This document shows, piece by piece, positions 9,291 to 17,272 of a stretch of DNA of 22,313 bases. The notes below the pieces were generated by a model, which saw nothing but the letters and a program-made list of their open reading frames with translations, did not search any database and had not been told where the DNA came from. This stretch comes from Bacteroidales bacterium. GTDB taxonomy: Bacteria; Bacteroidota; Bacteroidia; Bacteroidales; 4484-276. A program made the position numbers and the translations under genes. The stretch is from positions 1-22,313 of the forward strand of contig JAGYLT010000010.1 in the NCBI GenBank assembly GCA_018400545.1, written 5' to 3'. Numbering within the stretch: position 1 is the stretch's first letter; the number at the start of each line of letters is the position of its first letter.

Positions 9291-10222
9291 TTATAGGAAC
9301 TCGTATTTCTGTAAATCTTTTCACTTTGTCAATTTCAATTTTGAAGCAATAGCTTCGCTCCGTATTTCGTGAGTTCCGTGGTACTGATGGCAGAAGTATT
9401 GATATCGTATGAATATCCGTATTGGAAGTTTTATAGTCGAATCCAACAATCAGCCATTGCATCCTGAACCGATAGGTAAGCCCGCCCTAAAACTGGTTTT
9501 TATATCGAAGCAATCCGGTAAGGTCATACTGAGATGGCCCTCGGTTTTGATGAGTATTGATGGTAAAACATCGATGGCCGGTGTATGTTTGGGAAATTAA
9601 ATTCAGCCCGCCACATGTTGATTTGCCTGCGAAGCTCGAACTTTGTTCCTTCTGTTTTATTCGACTCCAAAAGCTGCATCACCGACAATCCGAGATAATA
9701 ATTATCCGGAACCCGGTAATAAAGACCAATTCCGCCGTCAAAATACAGTCCGTTTCCTCGCCTTCACCTAACACCGGACTTCCATCCTGCAAGGCATCCA
9801 GTTTTGAAAATCAATGGCTTTGTTCAACAGGCTCAGTTGAACGCCGATTCCAAGATCACCCACACCAAGCGTGGTATGATAGGCATACATGATGTTCAGA
9901 TAAATATCGTTGTAGTGGCCAATCTGATCCTGAACAATGGTTGCGCCCAGCCCTCCGCGTAAAAGCTTTAATTGCGGGAATGAACGGAAACAAGATAAGT
10001 TTCCGGTGCAATAATTGCAGAGTCCTTCTGGAGTCGGCTTCCTTAAACCCCACCTTACTGCTGCCTTACAAGCCCGGTAACACAAATACCTCTTTGCCAT
10101 AACCCGTGTATCCTGGGTTGTGTGCATTTTGCGAACATGTATTGCGTGTACTGCGGCAGTTGCTGGCCGTACAAAACCGCTGCACCAATAATAAGCAGAA
10201 GGGTTAAAAGCTTTTTGAGCAT
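9291..10222 (-). pseudogene. porP: PorP/SprF-family outer-membrane protein, multiply frameshifted
   Basis: PorP/SprF proteins are small outer-membrane beta-barrel proteins of the T9SS, and porP directly precedes porK in Porphyromonas. Reading the minus strand from the ATG at 10222 gives a signal peptide (MLKKLLTLLLIIGAAVLYGQ) and QLPQYTQYMF. Switching frames then recovers NPGYTGYG, GICVTGLVRQQ, VGFKEAD, APETYLVSVHS, GGLGATIVQDQIGHYNDIYL, GVGDLGIGVQLSLLNKAIDF, YFDGGIGLYYRVPDNYYLG, YDLTGLLRYKNQF, YCFKIEIDKVKR and a stop at 9291-9293. The total matches a normal 300-odd residue PorP. At least eight small indels break it, yet the peptide pieces remain family-like with few stops inside them. Either the gene decayed very recently or this stretch has sequence errors; the sequence alone cannot decide. 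Confidence 0.85.
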
Positions 10223-10885
10223 AAAATAAAATCTATCACATCAAAATCCGGGTGCAAATTAAACACCCTTTCGTGCGATAAATCCTCACGCGAATTCCTG
10301 AAGAAATTTTAATGGCCTTACAGGCTTAATGATCAGCAACGATTAGTGCCCGGTGATATTGCCGGCTACACAAAAAGTTGGAAAGGAGTGATAATTGAAT
10401 AAAAATAAAAGGTCTTTAAACGATGATCAAACCGATCATCCTCTAACTTCTGACAAGCCAAAACCAAACAGGGGGTATAGCAATTATAGTAGTTTGTAAC
10501 AGGTTTTGGCTTGTCCAAGTTGTCAGGCAAAATTTAAATGATTTTTTTTGAAAATTTAGTTCCTGAATATTTTGACCTTGCTACTTGCACCATAATAATT
10601 TATAAATTCTGTAGTAACTTCCGACACAACTTGCCAAAAACAGAATATGAGTTTGAAGTTACTAATAATTTGTTTTTAAACGGAGAGCTCTCAATTTATT
10701 CCCGGTTGGTTGTTCTGCTTCTTTCCCAGATATGCGAATTAAAATACTTTGCAAATTTTGTGGAAGGTCCTGCAGAAAAACATACAATAACCAGCAATGA
10801 GAATGTTACCCACAAAAATGATAGTAGAACCTACACTAACCTGGAAACTACAATATTTCAAAAGGTTCATTTTCAGTAATTCCAA
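10223..10885. other. Gene-poor region with an inverted repeat
   Basis: This 663-base AT-rich stretch contains the inverted repeat at 10452-10515. An open frame at 10538-10879 (plus, 113 codons) has no recognisable domain. On the minus strand a 40-odd residue coding-like piece ends at 10662 (contains LRALRLKTNY before the stop) but has no start and no family match I know. I call no gene here. Confidence 0.6.
10452..10515. repeat. Inverted repeat, 14-bp perfect arms
   Basis: The arms are gacaagccaaaacc (10452-10465) and ggttttggcttgtc (10502-10515), with a 36-base AT-rich spacer. The right arm with its flank is also an 18/19 match, in inverted orientation, to 4009-4027 next to gldN. It is not followed by a T-run on the plus strand, so it is not an obvious terminator. 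A miniature repeat element is a possibility. Confidence 0.75.
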
Positions 10886-11552
10886 CTACTGTGTTTCCTT
10901 CATGTAAAATGTTGCCCAGTTTTCGTTCACCTCCTGGAAATGCTGTTGAAATATACTTAATGGATAAATGAATTCCGGAATTTTCAAATAAACAAAACCA
11001 TTCCTGAAATTGATCCTGAAATCACTGTTCCTGGCATTCGTGATCCAAGTTTGCGTACTTTTTAATCAGGGCGCGGGCTATTTTCTTATGGTCCACCTGT
11101 TCGATATCGAAAACAGGCAACTCACCAAAAAGAATTTTTCATCCAGAAAATGGTAGATTCGCTTTACTCCATAATTAAACAGTTACGTTCCTTGCGTAAC
11201 CACCCTTTCCAGATGACATCCGCATATTTTCAACATCATAACATTTGTAATCAGATTTCTGACGGCGAAGCCGGGAGAAAGACATTCCAAACATTACCTC
11301 CCACCAAACTGTAGCACATCCGCTGACTGATATCGTGTAATTTCATGCTTAAGCTCTGCTAATTCTATAGTAATGATTGAGTGGGTCGTTTCGGGAACAG
11401 GAACGTGATATTTTTCCTTGATGTGGAATTATTTCTGTACACCGCGAAGACTATTCTGGAAAGTATAACTGCATTTGCCAAGAAGCAAACGAAATAAAAA
11501 TATGTTTAAGGGATTCTTCTATGAATTGGGTTGAATTTTTTAAAATAGACAT
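10886..11552 (-). pseudogene. Unidentified protein, broken coding region
   Basis: I do not recognise this protein. On the minus strand an ATG at 11552 opens MSILKNSTQFIEESLKHIF. After frame changes there follow FHIKEKYHVPVPETTHSI with ITIELAELKHEITRYQSAD, IYHFLDEKFF, then ELPVFDIEQVDHKKIARALI with KKYANLDHECQE, and finally FRINFRNGFVYLKIPEFIYP through HFQEVNENWATFYMKETQ, with a stop at 10886-10888. These pieces have normal amino-acid make-up and together span about 220 codons, which suggests a single soluble protein broken by several indels. The middle (about 11160-11310) is ambiguous, because two frames look plausible there. The damage resembles that in the neighbouring porP. Confidence 0.5.
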
Positions 11553-11927
11553 ATTTCTGGGTTTACAAATCAATTTAACTGGGTGCATACAGGGCATAAA
11601 AAGCTTGGGAGCGGGGGGGGATAATTGCTAAATCTGGAGTAAAAAGTCTTGTGGATTTTATATCCCCCTGCTTTTAGGTTGACTCCAACCACTCCCTGAA
11701 CCAATTATTAAAAACAACCATGATTTAGTCGCTGCAAACCTACAACCCTAAGCGTTTACTACCAAATAATTTATTGCTTTTTATTTCACAAAAATTGCAC
11801 ATTTTCACCTGATCAATTACCGGATCAGACATGCATTATTTATACATGTTATTGTTTACGTGAAACTTAACTGCATTTTGATCGGGAAAAGCGCAAAACA
11901 TGCCAAAAATCACAATTTCACAATCAT
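11553..11927. other. Gene-poor region downstream of the PAS regulator
   Basis: This 375-base stretch has a G8 run at 11613-11620 and a small inverted repeat ctgatc/gatcag with an 8-base loop around 11808-11828. Minus-strand short frames (a 15-codon one reading MVVFNNWFREWLEST) are too short to support. No gene or RNA is recognised. Confidence 0.6.
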
Positions 11928-13511
11928 TTAAAATCTGCTCAAAAACTTGGTTAAATTTTCCTTTCTGTCGAGTTTTAATTTGGTCCTTAATCTTGATCTT
12001 GCCATTTCGATACTCCTGATACTTTGGTGCGTAATGTTTGAGATTTCCTTGGTAGAAAAGTTCATTCTTAGAAATGCACTGATTTTTCGTTCGTTACTGG
12101 TAAGATTTGGATAGGCCCTGAACAGATTTTCGTAAAACGATTGATTGATTTGGCCGAACGTTGCTTCAAACTGCGCCCAGAAATCTTCATGCGAATTATT
12201 TTGAAGGTCATGAATTATATTATCGATCCCTGCGCTTACCTGCTTTGGGTTTTGCCCCTGCAAACTTTTGAGTTGCCCAATCAAACTGTTTACCAGTTCA
12301 TTTTTTTCAACGAGTTGTGTAACCTTAAAATGAAGTTGTTTGGTTTTGATAATTAGATCTTTCTCAAGGTCTTCTTTTTCTTTCTCAAGCAATGATCTTT
12401 CCAGTTTTTCAGCTTTTTTCTGGTAGGTGAGGTCTTTCACATTGGCGACCATCTGCAATGGTTTTCCATTTTCATCATGCAGCATCCAGCATGTTACCGC
12501 CACCGGAACTGTATTATTTTCACTGTTTAAATACGCTTTCTCAAAAGTTTGGGAATCCGCACCTGAATGCAGCGACTGACGGATAAAACCGACTTCCAAG
12601 TCCGTAGAATCAGCAGGGGTAATATCCCGGAAATTCATGTTCGTCGTTTTTTCAAAATCATAGCCCAAAAGTCGCCGAAAAGCTTCATTTGTACGGACAA
12701 ACCGGCCATTTAAATCACTAATGACAATACCGTCCGGAGATGAGTCGAAAATCAGCCTAAGCATCCTTTCACTCCGGATAAGGGCATCTTCAGCATTCTT
12801 GCGCTCGGTGATATCAATGGAAAAACCAATCACACCAATTACTTTTCCTACATCATTTCTAAAAGGTATCTTGTCGGTGATAAACCATCGCTTTTCATCA
12901 GTGATGAGAGGCTCAATGATGTTTCGTTTGGGCAACCCGGTTTCGATCACTTCAAGGTCGTCTTTCCAATAATTTTCTGCAATTTCATTGTTTTCAATCA
13001 AAGCTGAAACATCAACATTCAGCACATCTTCTTTTTTGAGACCAGTGGCTTCCAGGTATGCACGGTTTATTGAAATGAGGCGGTTTTCATCGTCCTTCAC
13101 AAATACTAGTGCCGGTATAGAGTCGAGAATGAGTTCCCTCAAATTTTTTTCACTTCTCAGCTCCTGCTCCAGGTATCGCTGCTCAGAAATATCCCGGATA
13201 AACAACAACAGTGCTTGCCGGCCATTGAAAGTGGCGCTTCCGGAAAAAATATTTGCATACTTTATCAGTGGGCTGGAAACTTTGGATTCGAAGGATACCG
13301 TTTCACCCTGCTGAACCCTGGTTTTGGTATCCTGCCATTTTTGAGGGGTGACTTTGAGTGATTTCTCAATTTTGCCGAAATGATCCGGTTTTTCGAACCA
13401 TTTATCTGCCAGTTTATTGGCGAAAAGCACATTGTCAAAATCATCAAAAATCAATACTGCATATGGGGTCTGTTCGAGTATGCGAAGATATTCATCATTT
13501 TTACTACTCAT
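11928..13511 (-). CDS. Triple-PAS sensor regulator with LuxR-type HTH
   Basis: Predicted cytoplasmic one-component sensor and transcription factor of 527 residues. It has three PAS domains: a divergent one at about 8-110 (ILEQTPYAVLIFDDFDNVLF), one at about 122-236 (ILDSIPALVFVKDDENRLIS, ending VIGFSIDITERK, the PAC segment), and one at about 246-365 (LIFDSSPDGIVISDLNGRFV). A coiled coil follows (about 366-415), then a C-terminal helix-turn-helix at about 466-527 (LTSNERKISAFLRMNFSTKE, then IRSIEMARSRLRTKLKL) of the LuxR/GerE kind seen in many Bacteroidota PAS proteins. No histidine kinase or response-regulator domain and no membrane helix is visible. Ligand and targets cannot be read from sequence. 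It stands alone, facing the broken region next to the T9SS locus. Start is ATG at 13511. Confidence 0.88.
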   Translation of the reverse strand: MSSKNDEYLRILEQTPYAVLIFDDFDNVLFANKLADKWFEKPDHFGKIEKSLKVTPQKWQDTKTRVQQGETVSFESKVSSPLIKYANIFSGSATFNGRQALLLFIRDISEQRYLEQELRSEKNLRELILDSIPALVFVKDDENRLISINRAYLEATGLKKEDVLNVDVSALIENNEIAENYWKDDLEVIETGLPKRNIIEPLITDEKRWFITDKIPFRNDVGKVIGVIGFSIDITERKNAEDALIRSERMLRLIFDSSPDGIVISDLNGRFVRTNEAFRRLLGYDFEKTTNMNFRDITPADSTDLEVGFIRQSLHSGADSQTFEKAYLNSENNTVPVAVTCWMLHDENGKPLQMVANVKDLTYQKKAEKLERSLLEKEKEDLEKDLIIKTKQLHFKVTQLVEKNELVNSLIGQLKSLQGQNPKQVSAGIDNIIHDLQNNSHEDFWAQFEATFGQINQSFYENLFRAYPNLTSNERKISAFLRMNFSTKEISNITHQSIRSIEMARSRLRTKLKLDRKENLTKFLSRF

Positions 13512-13576
13512 AATTTGGGATGGTTTACCAGTTGAAATACAGATCTCTGCAAGTTATTTTGCCAAAACGGACAAAA

Positions 13577-13584
13577 CAAAAATA
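13577..13584 (-). promoter_or_regulatory. Possible -7 promoter box for the PAS regulator
   Basis: TATTTTTG on the minus strand fits TAnnTTTG and lies about 66 bases upstream of the ATG. The surroundings are T-rich, so chance is a real possibility, and no -33 box is seen. Confidence 0.3.
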
Positions 13585-13648
13585 AAAAGAAAATGATGAG
13601 AGTCGTCGGAATAAGGCAAGCAGGATGAAATCTGCCAGGAAACTTTCG

Positions 13649-14998
13649 CTAAAGCAGATTATTGTACCACCGCATGATGTCGTTTCCATTAGCAAATACA
13701 AGCAAACCCAACAAAATCACCATTCCGGCAATCTGGGCGTATTCCATAAATTTATCGCTTGGTTTTCTGCTGGTTATCATCTCGTAAAGCAAAAACATTA
13801 CATGGCCACCATCAAGCGCCGGAATTGGCAGAATATTCAAAATTGCCAGCATGATGGACAAAAATGCCGTGAGTTGCCAAATGCGGTACCAGTCCCAGTT
13901 AGCCGGAAAGAAAGATCCGATGGTAATGAAACCACCGAGGCCTTTGTAGGCACCGGTATCAGGGTTCAGCAACAACTGAAACTGGCGTACGTAATTTACG
14001 AGTTGCTCCCTGGCCATGGTAACACCTGCAGGAATGGATTGCCATAGTGTATAGTTTTGTTTTTCAAATTCATAAATTCCAAGTTCTTCAAGCTGATCTG
14101 GCATCAAAAAAACCGGCACTACCCCAATTTTTCCATCTTCATTAATTTGCAATGTGATCTGCTTTTCATTGCCATCGCGCATTAAATCCACAACCACACT
14201 TCTGCCTTTGAGTTTTTGTGCAATGACTGTAAACTGGTCGAAATATTTTATTTCTTCACCGTTAAGGCCAACAACCATATCCTTTTCTTGCAGGCCGGAA
14301 TTTGCATTATGGGATGAATCGGGAATGGCCCCGACGACAAAGGGGAACCTCAATTCGATGCGTGAACCCCGCTGCTCCGAAAGTTGTCCGGCCAGATCCT
14401 CCGGCAGATCGATATTTACACGTTTCCCGTCACGTTCAACGGTCATGCTTTGGGAATAAAGCATTTCGATGAGAATTTCGTTGTATCGCAAAGGTGGTTT
14501 CTCACCATTAATGGATATCACTTTATCACCGGTCTGCAGCCCAACGTCCATCAGCAAGGAGTCGGTAACCCAAATGCCATCTTTAAGATTTTCGGTAGGG
14601 AGATATTTTTCGCCATAGTTAAAAAGCAGGATGATGTAAATAATCACAGCCAGTACTACATTCATAATCACACCACCGAGCATAATGATCAGCCTTTGCC
14701 AACTGGGCTTGGACCGAAACTCCCAGGGCTGCGGAGGTTTTTTCATCTGCTCCTTATCCATCGATTCGTCAATCATACCGGCTATTTTCACATAGCCACC
14801 CAACGGTAGCCATCCCATACCATATTCTGTTTCGCCAATCCTGAACTTAAAAATGGAAAAACCCGGATTAAAAAAGAGGTAGAATTTTTCAACCTTCGTT
14901 TTGAAAGCCTTCGCTGCAATGAAATGACCGAATTCGTGCACGATCACCAACACCGAAAGACTGAAAATAAAAGCAAGAATCTGAATTAAAATATCCAT
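13649..14998 (-). CDS. rseP: Site-2 intramembrane metalloprotease RseP
   Basis: Zinc metalloprotease that cuts membrane-spanning substrates such as anti-sigma factors and leftover signal peptides. Length is 449 residues. The first membrane helix carries the zinc site HEFGH at residues 21-25; the second motif, NILPIPALDGG, starts near residue 388, with the Asp of LDG as third ligand. PDZ-like regions lie between (around DSLLMDVGLQTGDKVISING and SGLQEKDMVVGLNGEEI), and further membrane helices at about 105-125 and at the C-terminus. The first ATG is at 14998; an in-frame TTG just before it at 15001 is less likely. It starts 3 bases after the dxr stop, so translation is probably coupled. A weak inverted repeat (aatctgc/gcagatt, 13629-13660) spans its stop. 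Confidence 0.95.
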   Translation of the reverse strand: MDILIQILAFIFSLSVLVIVHEFGHFIAAKAFKTKVEKFYLFFNPGFSIFKFRIGETEYGMGWLPLGGYVKIAGMIDESMDKEQMKKPPQPWEFRSKPSWQRLIIMLGGVIMNVVLAVIIYIILLFNYGEKYLPTENLKDGIWVTDSLLMDVGLQTGDKVISINGEKPPLRYNEILIEMLYSQSMTVERDGKRVNIDLPEDLAGQLSEQRGSRIELRFPFVVGAIPDSSHNANSGLQEKDMVVGLNGEEIKYFDQFTVIAQKLKGRSVVVDLMRDGNEKQITLQINEDGKIGVVPVFLMPDQLEELGIYEFEKQNYTLWQSIPAGVTMAREQLVNYVRQFQLLLNPDTGAYKGLGGFITIGSFFPANWDWYRIWQLTAFLSIMLAILNILPIPALDGGHVMFLLYEMITSRKPSDKFMEYAQIAGMVILLGLLVFANGNDIMRWYNNLL

Positions 14999-15001
14999 CA
15001 A

Positions 15002-16168
15002 TCAATCTGTTATCAAATTTTTCAACAACGTGCTTTTCACGTATTCTTTTGTTATTCTGTTGGTTTCCACCAAACTTCCATAATCGGGAGCGGCAATAAA
15101 ACCAACCGAGCTCATGGATTGTTCAACAATATCAGGAATTTGAAGGAAGCCGATTTTCCCATCTAAAAAAGCATCAACAGCCACCTCATTTGCGGCATTC
15201 ATGATGCAGGGAAGGTTGCCCCCGGATTCCATGGCTTCGTAAGCGAGTGCAAGATTACGAAAATTATTTCGATCGGGTTGCAAAAAGGTCAGCTCCGGAT
15301 AATCAAGAAAACTGAATCGCGGAAAATCCGATTGAATCCTTTCGGGCCAGGCCAGGGCATACTGGATGGGGAGTTTCATATCTGGCAGCCCCATCTGCGC
15401 TTTCATGCTGCCATCGATAAACTGAACTATGGAATGAATGACCGACTGGGGATGTACCACCACATCAATCTGATCCGGCCGGAGATCGAACAACCATTTG
15501 GCTTCGATCACCTCCAAACCTTTATTCATGAGCGTTGCCGAGTCGATGGTGATTTTGGGGCCCATGTCCCAGTTGGGATGATTCAGGGCTTCCTCCCGGG
15601 TTACAGATTCCAGGAATTTTCGATCACTTCCGAAAAACGGACCTCCCGAAGCCGTCAGGTAAATCTTCTCGATTTTGTTGAGCTCTTCGCCCGCTAAGCA
15701 TTGAAAAATCGCTGAATGTTCGGAATCCACCGGGATGATTTTCACCTGATGTTTTGCCTGAAGGGTTTTAACAAGCTGGCCGGCAACCACGAGACATTCC
15801 TTGTTGGCGAGGGCAATATCCTTTCCGGCCTCTATGGCATTGAGCACAGGTTTCAATCCGGCATAGCCCACCAGTGCCAGCAACACCATGTCGATTTCGG
15901 GCAGTGATACAATTTCGTTTAACTCCTTTTTCCCTGTCAACACTTTTGTTTGCGTGCCTGCCAGTCCCGCTTTCACATCGTCGTAGGCACCCCGGCATCC
16001 GATCACCACATAATCCGGCTTAAATTCCAGGGCCTGGGCTATGAGCTTTTCGTGATTATTGTGGGCAGTTAGCACCACGGGCCTGAAACGCCCGGAATGC
16101 TGGCGTACCACATCCAACGCCTGACAACCGATGGAACCGGTAGAACCCAGTATAGCTATGTTTTTCAT
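15002..16168 (-). CDS. dxr: 1-deoxy-D-xylulose 5-phosphate reductoisomerase
   Basis: Converts DXP to 2-C-methyl-D-erythritol 4-phosphate with NADPH, the committed step of the MEP pathway to isoprenoids. The N-terminal NADPH site reads NIAILGSTGSIG. The catalytic, metal-binding region is present as PVDSEHSAIFQCLAGEE, followed by LTASGGPF, HPNWDMGPKITIDSATLMNK, GLEVIEAKWLF and HPQSVIHSIVQF. I chose the ATG at 16168 (MKNIAILGSTG, 388 residues), which matches family starts. An in-frame ATG at 16192 would add 8 residues and directly abut the stop of the upstream M23 gene. The protein is intact. The order dxr-rseP is common in Bacteroidota. Confidence 0.96.
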   Translation of the reverse strand: MKNIAILGSTGSIGCQALDVVRQHSGRFRPVVLTAHNNHEKLIAQALEFKPDYVVIGCRGAYDDVKAGLAGTQTKVLTGKKELNEIVSLPEIDMVLLALVGYAGLKPVLNAIEAGKDIALANKECLVVAGQLVKTLQAKHQVKIIPVDSEHSAIFQCLAGEELNKIEKIYLTASGGPFFGSDRKFLESVTREEALNHPNWDMGPKITIDSATLMNKGLEVIEAKWLFDLRPDQIDVVVHPQSVIHSIVQFIDGSMKAQMGLPDMKLPIQYALAWPERIQSDFPRFSFLDYPELTFLQPDRNNFRNLALAYEAMESGGNLPCIMNAANEVAVDAFLDGKIGFLQIPDIVEQSMSSVGFIAAPDYGSLVETNRITKEYVKSTLLKNLITD

Positions 16169-16192
16169 CAAATCGCACTGATTTTCATTCAT

Positions 16193-17065
16193 TTAAAAAG
16201 TAATAAATTCCTCAGGGTCGATCGGTTTCCCGTTATGCCAAATCTCAAAGTGCAGATGTGGCCCTGTGGATAATTCGCCGGACTCACCTATAATAGATAT
16301 CGTTTCGCCGGCCTGTACAAAGGTTCCCTGTTGTTTTAGCAGGCTGGAGTTGTGCTTATAAACCGAAATCAGATTATGTTTATGCTGCAGGCCAATGATG
16401 TAACCTGTTTCAAGGGTCCAGTCCGAAAAAATGACTGTGCCTTCCAAAGTGGCTTTGATTGTTTCACTGCTGTTGGCCACGATATCAACACCGTAGTGTT
16501 CGACAGCAGGATCAAAACTACCTGTGATGATCCCGGATAAGGGCGGGAAAAAATTGATGTTTCCCAAATCCTCAGGTGCATAATTCATGGGCCGGTTTTG
16601 GTAAAGGCTAAATCTTGTCTGCTCCTCATATTCCGCCCTGAGTGCAGAGTCCTCGCTGGAAACAGCCATGGTAATGGTATCGTAATTTAGATTTCCGGAA
16701 ATCATTGGCTGCTGATCATAAACCATGCTATCGCCACTGATAACGCGCTTTAAGTTACGGATGTACAAATCCTTTTGATAAAACGCTTTTTCCAGAGAAT
16801 CCGTTTTTTGTTGAAGCCTGTAGATTTTTTCGGGGAGGCTTGTATCGGTGTATCCCGGAATATACTCCCGTAATGTCGTAAAAGCCACCAGATAAATTGT
16901 GACGACCGTAAGAATCAGAATAAGCAGAAAGGTTACTGAAATAACCCCAATCCGGGTTAACCTCAGCGAAAGCTTTTCTTCGTAGGAGTTGGCATCCATG
17001 AGCACCAGCTTGTATTTCCGCCTGAGCTTTTCAATCCTTTTTTGTTTTGATTTTGGTTTGGCCAT
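16193..17065 (-). CDS. M23 (LytM-type) peptidoglycan endopeptidase, membrane-anchored
   Basis: Predicted zinc endopeptidase that cuts peptidoglycan cross-links in the periplasm. Of its 290 residues, 1-20 are very basic (KPKSKQKRIEKLRRKYK), one membrane helix lies at about 38-62, and a short coiled-coil stalk at about 75-110. The LytM domain covers about 170-290. The metal ligands look complete: His190 and Asp194 (EHYGVD) and His272 (GPHLHFE), with catalytic histidines at 237 (VYKHNS) and 270, so it is probably active. It is divergent from porW and a few kb from a bactofilin gene; bactofilins and membrane-anchored M23 enzymes work together in cell-shape control in several phyla. It also heads the dxr-rseP transcript with no gap to dxr. 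Confidence 0.92.
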   Translation of the reverse strand: MAKPKSKQKRIEKLRRKYKLVLMDANSYEEKLSLRLTRIGVISVTFLLILILTVVTIYLVAFTTLREYIPGYTDTSLPEKIYRLQQKTDSLEKAFYQKDLYIRNLKRVISGDSMVYDQQPMISGNLNYDTITMAVSSEDSALRAEYEEQTRFSLYQNRPMNYAPEDLGNINFFPPLSGIITGSFDPAVEHYGVDIVANSSETIKATLEGTVIFSDWTLETGYIIGLQHKHNLISVYKHNSSLLKQQGTFVQAGETISIIGESGELSTGPHLHFEIWHNGKPIDPEEFITF

Positions 17066-17197
17066 ATCAAAAAATCCTGACTAAATTTTTGCAAATATCG
17101 CTTTTTGATAAACATTTTAGGTTGAATAGCAAACCGATATAAAACTTTGCAACGCTGAAGGGAGAAAATTTCGATGAACCACCTCGCGGATAAATAA

Positions 17198-17205
17198 TAT
17201 TTTTG
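17198..17205 (+). promoter_or_regulatory. Possible -7 promoter box for porW
   Basis: TATTTTTG fits TAnnTTTG and lies 68 bases upstream of the TTG start, in the 207-base divergent region between the M23 gene and porW. No -33 box is evident. On the minus strand facing M23, GATATTTG at about 17096-17103 is a one-mismatch candidate. Confidence 0.35.
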
Positions 17206-17272
17206 CGGATTGTAAGTTTATGTAGAGATACTGAAAAATTGATGTAAGAATCAATAAATCAAGGAATAAATT

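Noticed and set aside
9190..9462. 90-codon minus-strand open frame after porP
   Set aside because: Part of it (SYCFKIEIDKVKR) is the true porP C-terminus reached in a shifted frame; the rest is out-of-frame porP and the downstream spacer, so it is not a separate gene.
9768..10127. 119-codon minus-strand open frame
   Set aside because: It covers the middle of porP (GGLGATIVQDQIGHYNDIYL and onward) with out-of-frame ends caused by the indels. It is included in the porP entry.
10538..10879. 113-codon plus-strand open frame in the gene-poor region
   Set aside because: No known domain, no promoter motif, no operon context, and coding-like pieces also exist on the other strand; not enough to call a gene.
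11613..11620. G8 run as a phase-variation tract
   Set aside because: It is not inside or just upstream of any supported gene, so there is nothing for it to switch.
14384..14809. 141-codon plus-strand open frame opposite rseP
   Set aside because: Antisense to intact rseP with its zinc motifs; no independent support.
15278..15697. 139-codon plus-strand open frame opposite dxr
   Set aside because: Antisense to conserved dxr catalytic blocks; a shadow frame.
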